From: Bacillus mobilis
Lineage (GTDB): Bacteria > Bacillota > Bacilli > Bacillales > Bacillaceae_G
DNA: 64,000 nucleotides
NCBI RefSeq assembly: GCF_001884045.1
Contig: NZ_MACF01000034.1
Coordinates: 1 to 64,000, forward strand
Direction: 5' to 3'
Shown here: piece by piece, positions 56,410-64,000 of the stretch
How positions within the stretch are numbered: position 1 is the stretch's first letter
Layout: each line of letters starts with the position of its first letter
Position numbers and translations under genes: made by a program
Notes under the pieces: generated by a model
Database searches by the model: none
Told to the model about the DNA's origin: nothing
What the model saw: only the letters and a program-made list of their open reading frames with translations

Positions 56410-57825
56410 TTGGTATTTAGTAGTTCGATTTTCTTATTTATCTTTTTACCTCTCGTATTATTTTTCTATTTTATAGTGCGTGCCGAGCTACGTAATTTCG
56501 TATTACTTGCATTTAGTTTAATTTTCTATGCATGGGGCGAACCGCGTTTCGTTCTTTTAATGCTCTTTTCTATCGTATTAAACTACTGCTTCGGCCTACT
56601 CGTGCATCATTATGATAAACGAAAAAATATGAAAGTCACATTTTTAATTATGGCTGTGGTCGGAAATATTTTATTACTGTCTTATTTTAAATATATTTCC
56701 TTTTTCACAGACATTTTAAACAACGTATTGCACTTATCTATTCATGTGGAACCTATTCCACTACCAATTGGAATTTCATTTTATACATTCCAAGCGATGT
56801 CTTATGTCATCGATATATACCGTAAAGATGGGGATGTTCAAAAAAATCCACTTAACTTAGCGCTATATATATCTATTTTCCCTCAGCTTATTGCCGGACC
56901 AATTGTTCGTTACAATATCGTCGCTGAGCAAATTAAAACGCGCATCCATTCTTTTGAACGATTCACAGAAGGTATTCAAATTTTCGTTCTCGGACTAGCA
57001 AAAAAAATATTAATCGCCAACCAAGTAGGTTTTGTAGCCGATAAAATATTTGCCTTACCACCATCTGAAATAAGTGTTGGAACGGCATGGATCGGTATTA
57101 TCGCCTACACACTGCAAATTTATTTCGATTTCTCAGGGTACTCTGATATGGCAATCGGAATTGGAAAAATGTTCGGATTTGATTTCCCGAAAAACTTCAA
57201 CTACCCATACATCTCTAAATCTATTTCAGAGTTTTGGAGAAGATGGCATATTACACTTGGTTCTTGGTTCCGCGATTACATATATATCCCGCTCGGCGGA
57301 AACCGCGTTTCAAAACTAGCGAATTATCGTAACCTCTTCATCGTATGGGGATTAACTGGTTTATGGCACGGGGCGAGTTGGACATTTATCGCCTGGGGCT
57401 TATATTACGGCTTTATTATTTCAATTGAAAAAGCCGGATTCGAAAAAATATTAAACAAACTATGGAAACCACTGCAACATGCATACGTATTAATAATCGT
57501 TATGATCGGCTGGGTGTTCTTCCGAGCTGACAACTTCGCTTACTCGTTCCAATATTTTAAAGCGATGTTCGGCATAAATGGGCAATCTTTCATCGACGAC
57601 AATACAATGTTATACGTACATGAATACATTATCGTATTTCTCATTGCCTTTATCGCAGCGACACCAATTTTGAAACGAATGAAAAACATACTTGAACTTG
57701 CGCCAAAAACGTATATGTTCACGATGCAATTTGTACGTCCTATATTATTACTAACATTATTTATGATTTCGGTTATGTACTTGATTAACTCAACATATAA
57801 TCCATTTATTTATTTCAGGTTTTAA
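56410..57825 (+). CDS. patA: MBOAT O-acyltransferase, PatA type
   Basis: 471 residues starting at TTG 56410 after GAGGAG; this gives the conserved family N-terminus VFSSSIFLFIFLPLVLFFYF, and the longer frame from 56359 does not. MBOAT signatures: EFWRRWHITLGSWFRDYIYIPLGG and the active-site His in LTGLWHGASWTFIAWG. About ten to twelve spans. PatA passes acetyl groups through the membrane to PatB, for O-acetylation of the secondary cell wall polysaccharide in B. anthracis. Which of the two paralogous pairs this is cannot be decided here. Confidence 0.9.
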   Translation: MVFSSSIFLFIFLPLVLFFYFIVRAELRNFVLLAFSLIFYAWGEPRFVLLMLFSIVLNYCFGLLVHHYDKRKNMKVTFLIMAVVGNILLLSYFKYISFFTDILNNVLHLSIHVEPIPLPIGISFYTFQAMSYVIDIYRKDGDVQKNPLNLALYISIFPQLIAGPIVRYNIVAEQIKTRIHSFERFTEGIQIFVLGLAKKILIANQVGFVADKIFALPPSEISVGTAWIGIIAYTLQIYFDFSGYSDMAIGIGKMFGFDFPKNFNYPYISKSISEFWRRWHITLGSWFRDYIYIPLGGNRVSKLANYRNLFIVWGLTGLWHGASWTFIAWGLYYGFIISIEKAGFEKILNKLWKPLQHAYVLIIVMIGWVFFRADNFAYSFQYFKAMFGINGQSFIDDNTMLYVHEYIIVFLIAFIAATPILKRMKNILELAPKTYMFTMQFVRPILLLTLFMISVMYLINSTYNPFIYFRF

Positions 57826-57868
57826 CTTATCCCGCTATTTACCGGGCATCCGAATTGGTAAAGGCTAA

Positions 57869-57897
57869 TAATCAGCGGGGGATGCTCCCCACTGATT
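57869..57897. other. Hairpin between patA and patB
   Basis: AATCAG and CTGATT arms with an inner GGGG/CCCC pairing and no T run. It may be an mRNA stabiliser or weak attenuator. A related AATCAGCG sequence occurs in the eag terminator at 59174. Confidence 0.35.
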
Positions 57898-57931
57898 AAA
57901 GTTTCACTTTATGTAGGAAGGAAAAGTTATT

Positions 57932-59122
57932 ATGAAAAAATTGGGGAACCTCATCCTGTTAATTGGTTTTCTCACCATTATCTTTTCATTTGGCATATTA
58001 TCGTTACTCAAAACAGACCGAGCCATTTCACCAGTTGAAAATCGACCGCTCGCTCAAAAACCTGCACTGACGAAAGAAGCGCTCCTAACTGGTAGCTTCT
58101 TTAAAGATTTTGAAACATACACAAATGATCAACTAATCGGACGAGATGAATTTATTAAAAGCTATACAATTGCCCAAATTAATATGGGCAAAGCTCTCAT
58201 TAACGACATTATTTTGACTGATGATAAATGGCTCCTAAAAAATCCAGCGTGGACGAAAAAATATAATGAAATTGACCAATCCATGCCCGATATAAACGAC
58301 TTATCTCAGTTTTCAAAAGAACAAAACGTTGAGTTTTACTTTGCTTTACCACCGTCAAAAACGAATGCTTTATCATTTAAATTACCTTCTCATATTTATA
58401 CATATGCACAGGACAATTTAAATTACTTTCTAAAAAAACTTCCAGCTGACGTAAAGCCAATAAAACTGATGGAGCAATTTAAACAGAACTATACGAACGA
58501 AGAAATACAGGACATGTATTTCAAAACAGATCATCATTGGAATATGGACGGTGCCTTCTTAGGCTATCAATATATAATGAACACAATCGGGCAACAATCT
58601 TCTATATATAAAGGAAAAGAAATAAAAAAAGAAGATTACACTCGTACATGTGCGCAAAATAAACATTTAGTCGGAAGCTTCAACAACCAACTATACCAAC
58701 TCATCGATGCAACGGGTGAAAAATTGTGCTACTACACACCGAAAGACGGTTTCAACTTCACAAGCGTAACCGCAAAAGATGTGACAGGTACTGTTCATCA
58801 AAACTTAGATAGCATATACGGCGTAGAAAAACAAAAAGACATAACATCATACGCAGGTTATTACACGGACGACTATCCAGAAATCGTCTTTGAAAATAAC
58901 AATGCACCAAATGAAGTACGCGCCTTAGTCCTAAAAGACTCATTCGCAAACGCAATCGTGCCACACTTAGCACAAAGCTTTAAACATACATCCATCCTTG
59001 ACCTGCGTCACTATCACGAAAAAGATGTATATCAATACATAAAAGACAACAACATTAACATGGTATTGTTCGTGTATAGTGATTCGAATTTGAGTGGGGA
59101 TATGTTTAAGTTTAAGAAATAG
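57932..59122 (+). CDS. patB: DHHW-family acetyltransferase, PatB type
   Basis: 396 residues. One N-terminal membrane anchor (about 5-28), then an extracytoplasmic SGNH-like domain. YFKTDHHWNMDGAF holds the Asp-His motif that names the family; VLKDSFANAIVPHLAQSF holds the probable nucleophile Ser. It should transfer acetyl groups from the PatA partner to wall polysaccharide outside the membrane. GGAAGGAAAAG precedes the ATG. The last ~70 bp change to G-rich. Confidence 0.88.
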   Translation: MKKLGNLILLIGFLTIIFSFGILSLLKTDRAISPVENRPLAQKPALTKEALLTGSFFKDFETYTNDQLIGRDEFIKSYTIAQINMGKALINDIILTDDKWLLKNPAWTKKYNEIDQSMPDINDLSQFSKEQNVEFYFALPPSKTNALSFKLPSHIYTYAQDNLNYFLKKLPADVKPIKLMEQFKQNYTNEEIQDMYFKTDHHWNMDGAFLGYQYIMNTIGQQSSIYKGKEIKKEDYTRTCAQNKHLVGSFNNQLYQLIDATGEKLCYYTPKDGFNFTSVTAKDVTGTVHQNLDSIYGVEKQKDITSYAGYYTDDYPEIVFENNNAPNEVRALVLKDSFANAIVPHLAQSFKHTSILDLRHYHEKDVYQYIKDNNINMVLFVYSDSNLSGDMFKFKK

Positions 59123-59125
59123 AAA

Positions 59126-59160
59126 GAAGCCTCTTGTAAAAATTACAAGAGGCTTCTTTT
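59126..59160 (+). terminator. Terminator of patAB
   Basis: AGAAGCCTCTTGTAA and TTACAAGAGGCTTCT, a perfect 15-bp stem with T residues after it. Confidence 0.92.
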
Positions 59161-59173
59161 CGATATTTACGAA

Positions 59174-59208
59174 AAAAATCAGCGCGGATAAATCCCCACT
59201 GATTTTTC
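59174..59208 (-). terminator. Terminator of eag
   Basis: On the minus strand AAAAATCAGTGGGGA pairs imperfectly with TCCGCGCTGATTTTTT, just after the eag stop. Confidence 0.7.
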
Positions 59209-59226
59209 ACTTTATCTATAATCGAC

Positions 59227-61815
59227 TTATAGATTTGGGTTGTTAAGCACGTTCACGTGTACAGCTTGTGAACCGATTTCGCTTGTTAGAACATCTTTCT
59301 CACCTAATACTTTGAATACTAATGTACCTTTGTCAGTGTACTTAGTAGTTAAAGTATTGTAGATGTCTGCACTGAAGTTTGGAAGTGCAGAATCACTTGT
59401 TTGAGATACTGTTACATGACCAAGCTCTTGATCGAATAAATCGAAGTGAGCATTACCATTTGTATCAAGGTAAAGTTTACCTTGGTTATCACCAGATTTC
59501 ACAACGCGTACTTTATGTTGTGTATCTTTCGTTAAGTTAATACCTTTTACGATATCATCTTGGTTACTCTTCTCAAGATCTAATACAGTACCGATATTAA
59601 TTTTCTTCTCAACGAAGTTTTCTGTTTGAACTGGTTTGAAGTTTACAGATTTAATAGCAATTTTCTCTTGAACAATTTCAACTGTCGCTTTACCAGCAGT
59701 TGCACCATTTTTCGTTAAGTGGATATCAACTTTACCTGGAGTTTTACCAGTTACAACAACTTTATTTCCAACGATTTTAGCTTCAGCTACTTTTTCGTTT
59801 TTAGACTCAACTACATAACCTTCTAAGTTTTCAGGATCAGAGTATACGCGATCTGAAGTGTACTTAGATAATTGGTATGCAACTGTGTTAGAAACATTTA
59901 GGTCAAGTTTTGTATCAGGTGATTGGCCGTATTGACCTACTTTAGATACAAGTTCGAAGTTTTTGAATGCAACGTTACCTTCTGTTACGTTCACATATAA
60001 TGAACCTAGAGTTTCACCGTTAGCATTTTGGAAGTGAACTGTACCTTCTCCTACTTCGTTACCTGTAACACCAATAGTTTTTGTACCAATTGAACCAGAG
60101 TCAGTCGTTACTACTTCTAATCCACCTTCTGCAACTACACCAGTTTTTGGAAGAACTTCTTTAATTGCAGCTACGTTAGCACCAAATGGATCGCCATATT
60201 GGTCAGTTGTTACGAATGTAACAGGTAATGTTTTATTTTGAACAACTTGTAATTTATCTGGGTTAGCTTTTACTGATTTTAATGTACGAGAATCAGTCGT
60301 TACTTTAAATTTAACATCTTTTGTAACGTCGCCTACTTTAATAGTAAGTGTAGCTTCACCAGCAGCTTCAGCCGTAATATAGTTGTTTACTACAGAAATA
60401 ATACCGTGGTTTGAAGATTTAATACTGATTGAGTTTGGATCAACAACTTTATCTTCTCCAGCAATTGTAGCAACTACGTTATGAATCTGTGCTTTTTCAC
60501 CAACAACTAAGTTTTGGCTGTTTAGCTTAAAGTCTTTTCCAGTAAGTTTATTACCGTATACTACACCGTTTTTATCTGCATCTACCGCAAATACAGTGCT
60601 TTTAATTGCAGAAGCTGGTGTATCAAGGTTTTTCACTGTAATAATACCAGTGTTAGAAACTGTTAAACCACCGCGTTTTGTAACTTGTACTTCTACTTTA
60701 TAGTCACCGTGTGAAAGACCAACACCAAGTTTACCTGTAGAAGAAGTAGAGTTTCCACCCTCAAAGATGTTTGCTGGTGAACCGTCTAAGTTATTTGCTA
60801 CAAATTTGACGTCATGGTTTGCTAAGTTTAAGTACTCAACATCAGCGTTACCTTTTTCGTCGTTTAATTTGAAGACAACTGCTTGACCAGCACGATCATC
60901 ATCAAATGTAAGCTTTTCAACTGCTAATTTTTTAACTTCGTATACGAATTTCGTTACGAATGATTGATTTTTCACTTTTACAGTAAGATCTTTATTTGGA
61001 GCTACTTTACCACCAAGTGTTACAACTGCAGAAGTACCGTCAGCACTTGCTTCAATCGCAACAGCTTTGTCTCCTTCAAGAGTTACATCTTCAGCAGCAA
61101 GCTTATCTAAACTAGTTCCTGTTAATGTTAATTTCGCTGGTTCAGAAATTTTCACATCGGCTACATTTGCTTGTGCATTATCTTTTTTGCCATATTTTTT
61201 ATCTGCTACTGCGATAAATTTAGCTGCTTCTGCACGAGATACAGATTTATTTGGCTCCCATTTGTTTCCGCCTGTTCCTTCAGAAAGTCCAAGATTGATT
61301 AGGATGTTTGCTTTTTCTTCACCCCAATGATCTAATAAATCTTCAAATTTTGTAACTAACTCGCCGTTCACTTTATCTTTTAAGTTATAAGCACCTACGA
61401 TCATAGAAGCGAATGAAGCACGGTCAATCTTTTTATCTGGAGAGAAGTTCTCTTTACCATCACCTCTAACAACACCCGCTTTTTCAACAGCTGCAATGTA
61501 TTTAGAAGCCCAATGATTTTTAGCATCTTTGAAAGATGGTTGTGCACCCTCTTCAACTTTTAAACCTAATGTAATTGCCATAATTTTCGCTGCAGAAGCA
61601 CGGTCAATCTCTTCAGCTGGAGCGTATGTACCATCTGGCTTACCTTCGATTGCACCTTTATCTACTAAGTAATTGATAGAATCTAATCCCCAATGACCAG
61701 CTGGAACATCTGGGAATGATTTACCTGCTGCTGCTACTGGAGAAACAACACCTGCTACCATTGCTGCTGTCATTGTACCTGCGATTACTTTTTTGTAAGA
61801 GTTAGTCTTTGCCAT
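59227..61815 (-). CDS. eag: S-layer protein EA1
   Basis: 862 residues, the length and, from memory, almost the whole sequence of B. anthracis EA1. A signal peptide (residues 1-29, ending VVSPVAAA) precedes three SLH domains (about 32-210) that bind pyruvylated wall polysaccharide; each has the conserved D-R-A-S-A-A-K-I or variant. The remaining ~640 residues are beta-rich crystallisation domains, rich in Val, Lys and Thr and with no Cys. It ends VHVNVLNNPNL. GAAGGAGG precedes the ATG by about 10 bp. A 700-bp non-coding leader lies upstream. Confidence 0.95.
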   Translation of the reverse strand: MAKTNSYKKVIAGTMTAAMVAGVVSPVAAAGKSFPDVPAGHWGLDSINYLVDKGAIEGKPDGTYAPAEEIDRASAAKIMAITLGLKVEEGAQPSFKDAKNHWASKYIAAVEKAGVVRGDGKENFSPDKKIDRASFASMIVGAYNLKDKVNGELVTKFEDLLDHWGEEKANILINLGLSEGTGGNKWEPNKSVSRAEAAKFIAVADKKYGKKDNAQANVADVKISEPAKLTLTGTSLDKLAAEDVTLEGDKAVAIEASADGTSAVVTLGGKVAPNKDLTVKVKNQSFVTKFVYEVKKLAVEKLTFDDDRAGQAVVFKLNDEKGNADVEYLNLANHDVKFVANNLDGSPANIFEGGNSTSSTGKLGVGLSHGDYKVEVQVTKRGGLTVSNTGIITVKNLDTPASAIKSTVFAVDADKNGVVYGNKLTGKDFKLNSQNLVVGEKAQIHNVVATIAGEDKVVDPNSISIKSSNHGIISVVNNYITAEAAGEATLTIKVGDVTKDVKFKVTTDSRTLKSVKANPDKLQVVQNKTLPVTFVTTDQYGDPFGANVAAIKEVLPKTGVVAEGGLEVVTTDSGSIGTKTIGVTGNEVGEGTVHFQNANGETLGSLYVNVTEGNVAFKNFELVSKVGQYGQSPDTKLDLNVSNTVAYQLSKYTSDRVYSDPENLEGYVVESKNEKVAEAKIVGNKVVVTGKTPGKVDIHLTKNGATAGKATVEIVQEKIAIKSVNFKPVQTENFVEKKINIGTVLDLEKSNQDDIVKGINLTKDTQHKVRVVKSGDNQGKLYLDTNGNAHFDLFDQELGHVTVSQTSDSALPNFSADIYNTLTTKYTDKGTLVFKVLGEKDVLTSEIGSQAVHVNVLNNPNL

Positions 61816-62478
61816 TTTATAAATTTCCTCCTTCAGGAATATGCTACTAGTTTCATATCATATTAAATTTGAAACTAGCTAGTTAGAAAAACCATAAAAC
61901 AATAAAAACACAAACAAAAACACTATAATGAAAAGTAGTTCACATAATAAAATGATACAAACCGTTAGATGTAAATATAAGGTTTAAATACCATTTTTTG
62001 AAACAAGTTCATCATACTATACAAAACCATTCGTTATCAAGAACTTTCTCAAAAGAAGATTCGACACATTCTGATAATTCAGTCTTCCAATCGCATTATT
62101 AGCATATTAATAATGCTCAAATATAGAAATGAACAAACTGTTTTCCTATAAACCACTCTCACTGCGCTTCGTATATTTTTCATATCGAATACACAATTGG
62201 AATTATAGCACATATTTCCACTTCATCACTTAAATATTTTTTACAATAAATACAATTTTCAGACTACATTCGACTGAAAATATTGCATTTCGACATTTTC
62301 TTCTTCTTTTCGAATGTATTTTTAACAAAAAAAGGTGTGAATTTACAAATAATTTACATATCGATGAGGTATTCTTCTATTTTTGAAAACGTTTTCGATT
62401 TGTTTCTCAATAAAACTAACTACTAATCTGCAAAAGATGATTTATTTTTTAGAGATCGTTTTATATAAAAATTAATCA
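61816..62478 (-). promoter_or_regulatory. Long non-coding region upstream of eag
   Basis: About 660 bp with no gene, AT-rich. It should hold the eag promoter and a long leader. A cre-like palindrome TGAAAACGTTTTCG lies at 62384-62397 (13 of 14 consensus positions). I could not fix a promoter by eye; B. anthracis eag is known to be SigH-dependent. Confidence 0.6.
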
Positions 62479-62513
62479 CAAAAAAAGAGCCCACATGTTG
62501 TGGGCTCTTTCTA
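62479..62513 (-). terminator. Terminator of the upstream S-layer gene
   Basis: AAAGAGCCCACA and TGTGGGCTCTTT, a perfect 12-bp stem followed by T residues on the minus strand. Confidence 0.92.
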
Positions 62514-62529
62514 TTGAAATAAATTTCAA

Positions 62530-64000
62530 TTAGCGAGTTGCTGTTACTGGTTTGAAAGCAACAAGTACATTTTTGTTATCAGAAGTATCAGTTGTGTTTA
62601 AAACTACTTTACCATTAACTTCATTAGCTTTAACTGTTAATGTACCAGAAGCTAAAGAAGTTGTTTCTTTCTCAGAGTTAAGAACTAATACTACTTCGTT
62701 AGTACCATTCTTTTCAATTTTAGCCTCAGTTGTATTTAACTTAAGACCATTTAAGTCTAATACGAAATCTTCAGCCTTAACATCTACAGCTTCAGAGAAT
62801 GTAAGTGCAATTTTCTTATTGCCTGCATCTACGATTTTAGCTGATTTGAACTCAGGAGCTTTTGTATCTTCAACTGTTAATAATAGGTTTGTTGTACCCA
62901 TTTTCACGCCGTCTTTATTTGCAACGTTAGCTACTGTGAATTTAATTGTTTCTTTTTTCTCGAAAGTAAATGTTTCTGGTAACTCAATTGTTACTGATTT
63001 ACCACCTTCATTAACAACAATTAAAGTACCCTCTGGTAATTTAGCACCAGCTAATGTGTAGTTGTTTACGTTAGAAGCTGAATCAGCACCTTGTCCACCT
63101 TTTACTACTCTATCAAAATTCACTATAAGTTTTGTTTTGCTGTCTTTAGCAAAGTCAACATCTGTTGCTTTTGGTGCAACTTTGTCTTTGTCACCTTCTA
63201 CTTTTTTATCTTCAACTTTTACTTCTTTAGTAAATGCTGCAGCTTCGTTTCCAGCTGTATCTTGTACAAATCCTTTTGGTGCCGCTACTTTATAAGTACC
63301 AACTTCTTTGAATGTTATTTTAATTGCTTTTGCATTGTCAGCAACTTTTTCTACTTTCACAGCTTTTACTTCTTGACTTGTGTTTACATCAAAGATACGT
63401 AATTTTCCTAGCGCAGTTTCTGATACATTTACATCTTTATCAAAAGTAAATGTAGCTGTTTTATCTTGACCAGCCTCAACTTTTACTAAGTTAGGAGCTA
63501 CAACATCTTTTGCAACTTTTGCTTCTTTAGATACTTGCTTACCTACGTTGTTATTTAAATCTTTGAAACCAGTAAATTCAACTGTAAGGTTTGCAGTTGT
63601 TTCTTTTTCTGTAAGAGCAGCTGGCACTGTTACGATTGCTTTTGTTTTATCTTGATCAAGAGCAATTGTAGCACCTTTTACTACTTCATTTCCTTTTTTA
63701 ACAACTACTGTACCTGCCTCAGAAAGTTCTTCAGAGAATGTAGCTTCTAAAGTAGCTGTACCCTCAACAAGGTCTTTCACTTTAATAGCTTTAAATTCTG
63801 GAGCTGTAACATCTTTTTCTACTTTGTAAGTAGCTTTGCCTTCGTACATTTCCATAGTGTTATCAGATAAATCTGTAGCACCAGTTACGATGATTGAGAA
63901 TTCTTTACCATTTTCAAGATTTAAAGCTGCACTAGAAGTGAAAGTATTATCTTTAACTTCTCCTTTAATGTCTTGACCATTAATTACAACTCTAACAGGC
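62530..64000 (-). CDS. S-layer-type surface protein, C-terminal 489 residues only
   Basis: The frame enters from the right edge and ends at 62530. The visible part is a series of beta-sandwich repeats, each opening with a K-D-V-x-A-P or D-T-K-A-P motif (VEKDVTAPEFKAI, AKDVVAPNLVKV, EDTKAPEFKSA), as in the Big/SbsC-type domains of S-layer proteins. It is Thr/Lys/Val-rich and Cys-free. It occupies the position of sap upstream of eag, but its C-terminus (VAFKPVTATR) does not match Sap as I remember it. SLH domains would be in the missing N-terminus. Confidence 0.82.
   Translation of the reverse strand, partial: PVRVVINGQDIKGEVKDNTFTSSAALNLENGKEFSIIVTGATDLSDNTMEMYEGKATYKVEKDVTAPEFKAIKVKDLVEGTATLEATFSEELSEAGTVVVKKGNEVVKGATIALDQDKTKAIVTVPAALTEKETTANLTVEFTGFKDLNNNVGKQVSKEAKVAKDVVAPNLVKVEAGQDKTATFTFDKDVNVSETALGKLRIFDVNTSQEVKAVKVEKVADNAKAIKITFKEVGTYKVAAPKGFVQDTAGNEAAAFTKEVKVEDKKVEGDKDKVAPKATDVDFAKDSKTKLIVNFDRVVKGGQGADSASNVNNYTLAGAKLPEGTLIVVNEGGKSVTIELPETFTFEKKETIKFTVANVANKDGVKMGTTNLLLTVEDTKAPEFKSAKIVDAGNKKIALTFSEAVDVKAEDFVLDLNGLKLNTTEAKIEKNGTNEVVLVLNSEKETTSLASGTLTVKANEVNGKVVLNTTDTSDNKNVLVAFKPVTATR

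Noticed and set aside
59876-60900. Plus-strand frames opposite eag and the upstream S-layer gene (for example 61067-61330, 62552-63061)
   Set aside because: They are antisense shadows of long S-layer frames with no ribosome sites.

Overview
The window is chromosomal DNA of a low-GC Gram-positive of the Bacillus cereus group. The strongest evidence is at the right end. The complete 862-residue S-layer protein at 59227-61815 reads as EA1 (Eag), and it sits beside a second S-layer gene, a PatA/PatB-type acetyltransferase pair and an SLH-anchored amidase, the arrangement I recall from B. anthracis and B. cereus. Strong AGGAGG ribosome sites, tiny YjcZ-type proteins and a LicT-controlled beta-glucoside operon also fit a Bacillus.

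Left part (1-25.2 kb), mostly conserved chromosome: a dihydroxyacetone kinase locus with a DhaS/DhaQ-type activator pair; small membrane proteins (LysE, DUF2306, VanZ, AtpI-like); an IS607-family insertion with intact tnpB and a tnpA that has lost its catalytic domain; pssA and a MarR regulator; the licT-bglP-bglA operon with two RAT/terminator antitermination sites; a run of very small membrane proteins, two of them YjcZ paralogues with a duplicated upstream element; a PadR regulator with a split permease; a TetR/MFS efflux pair; a DMT transporter; a DnaD/DnaB-like replication pair; a MazG-type NTP pyrophosphohydrolase; and a MerR operon.

Middle (25.2-38.5 kb), an AT-rich accessory region. 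It starts with a truncated tyrosine recombinase next to a tRNA-3'-half-like sequence. It then carries a retron (phosphoribosyltransferase-like protein, small winged-helix protein, hairpin-rich non-coding region, reverse transcriptase), a PD-(D/E)xK-like protein, remnants of an HNH nuclease and a serine recombinase, a zinc-finger LAGLIDADG endonuclease, a GIY-YIG/DUF2075 helicase paired with a MazG-like pyrophosphohydrolase, and a Nudix hydrolase followed by a PLD-helicase-DUF3427 protein. This looks like a defence island with degraded mobile-element debris and a decayed copy of a neighbouring chromosomal gene. The retron is the most complete candidate system in the window.

Right part (38.7-64 kb): a CitS/CitT-type two-component system with a TctC-type binding lipoprotein and a divergent MFS carboxylate transporter; a secreted Cys-rich protein resembling halocin-C8-type bacteriocin precursors with a small membrane partner; a proline racemase-family and ornithine cyclodeaminase-family pair flanked on both sides by a short AT-rich repeat array; an RNA methylase; and the S-layer region. 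In the last, PatA/PatB are expected to O-acetylate the secondary cell wall polysaccharide that the SLH domains of EA1 and the amidase bind. The S-layer gene upstream of eag runs off the window edge.
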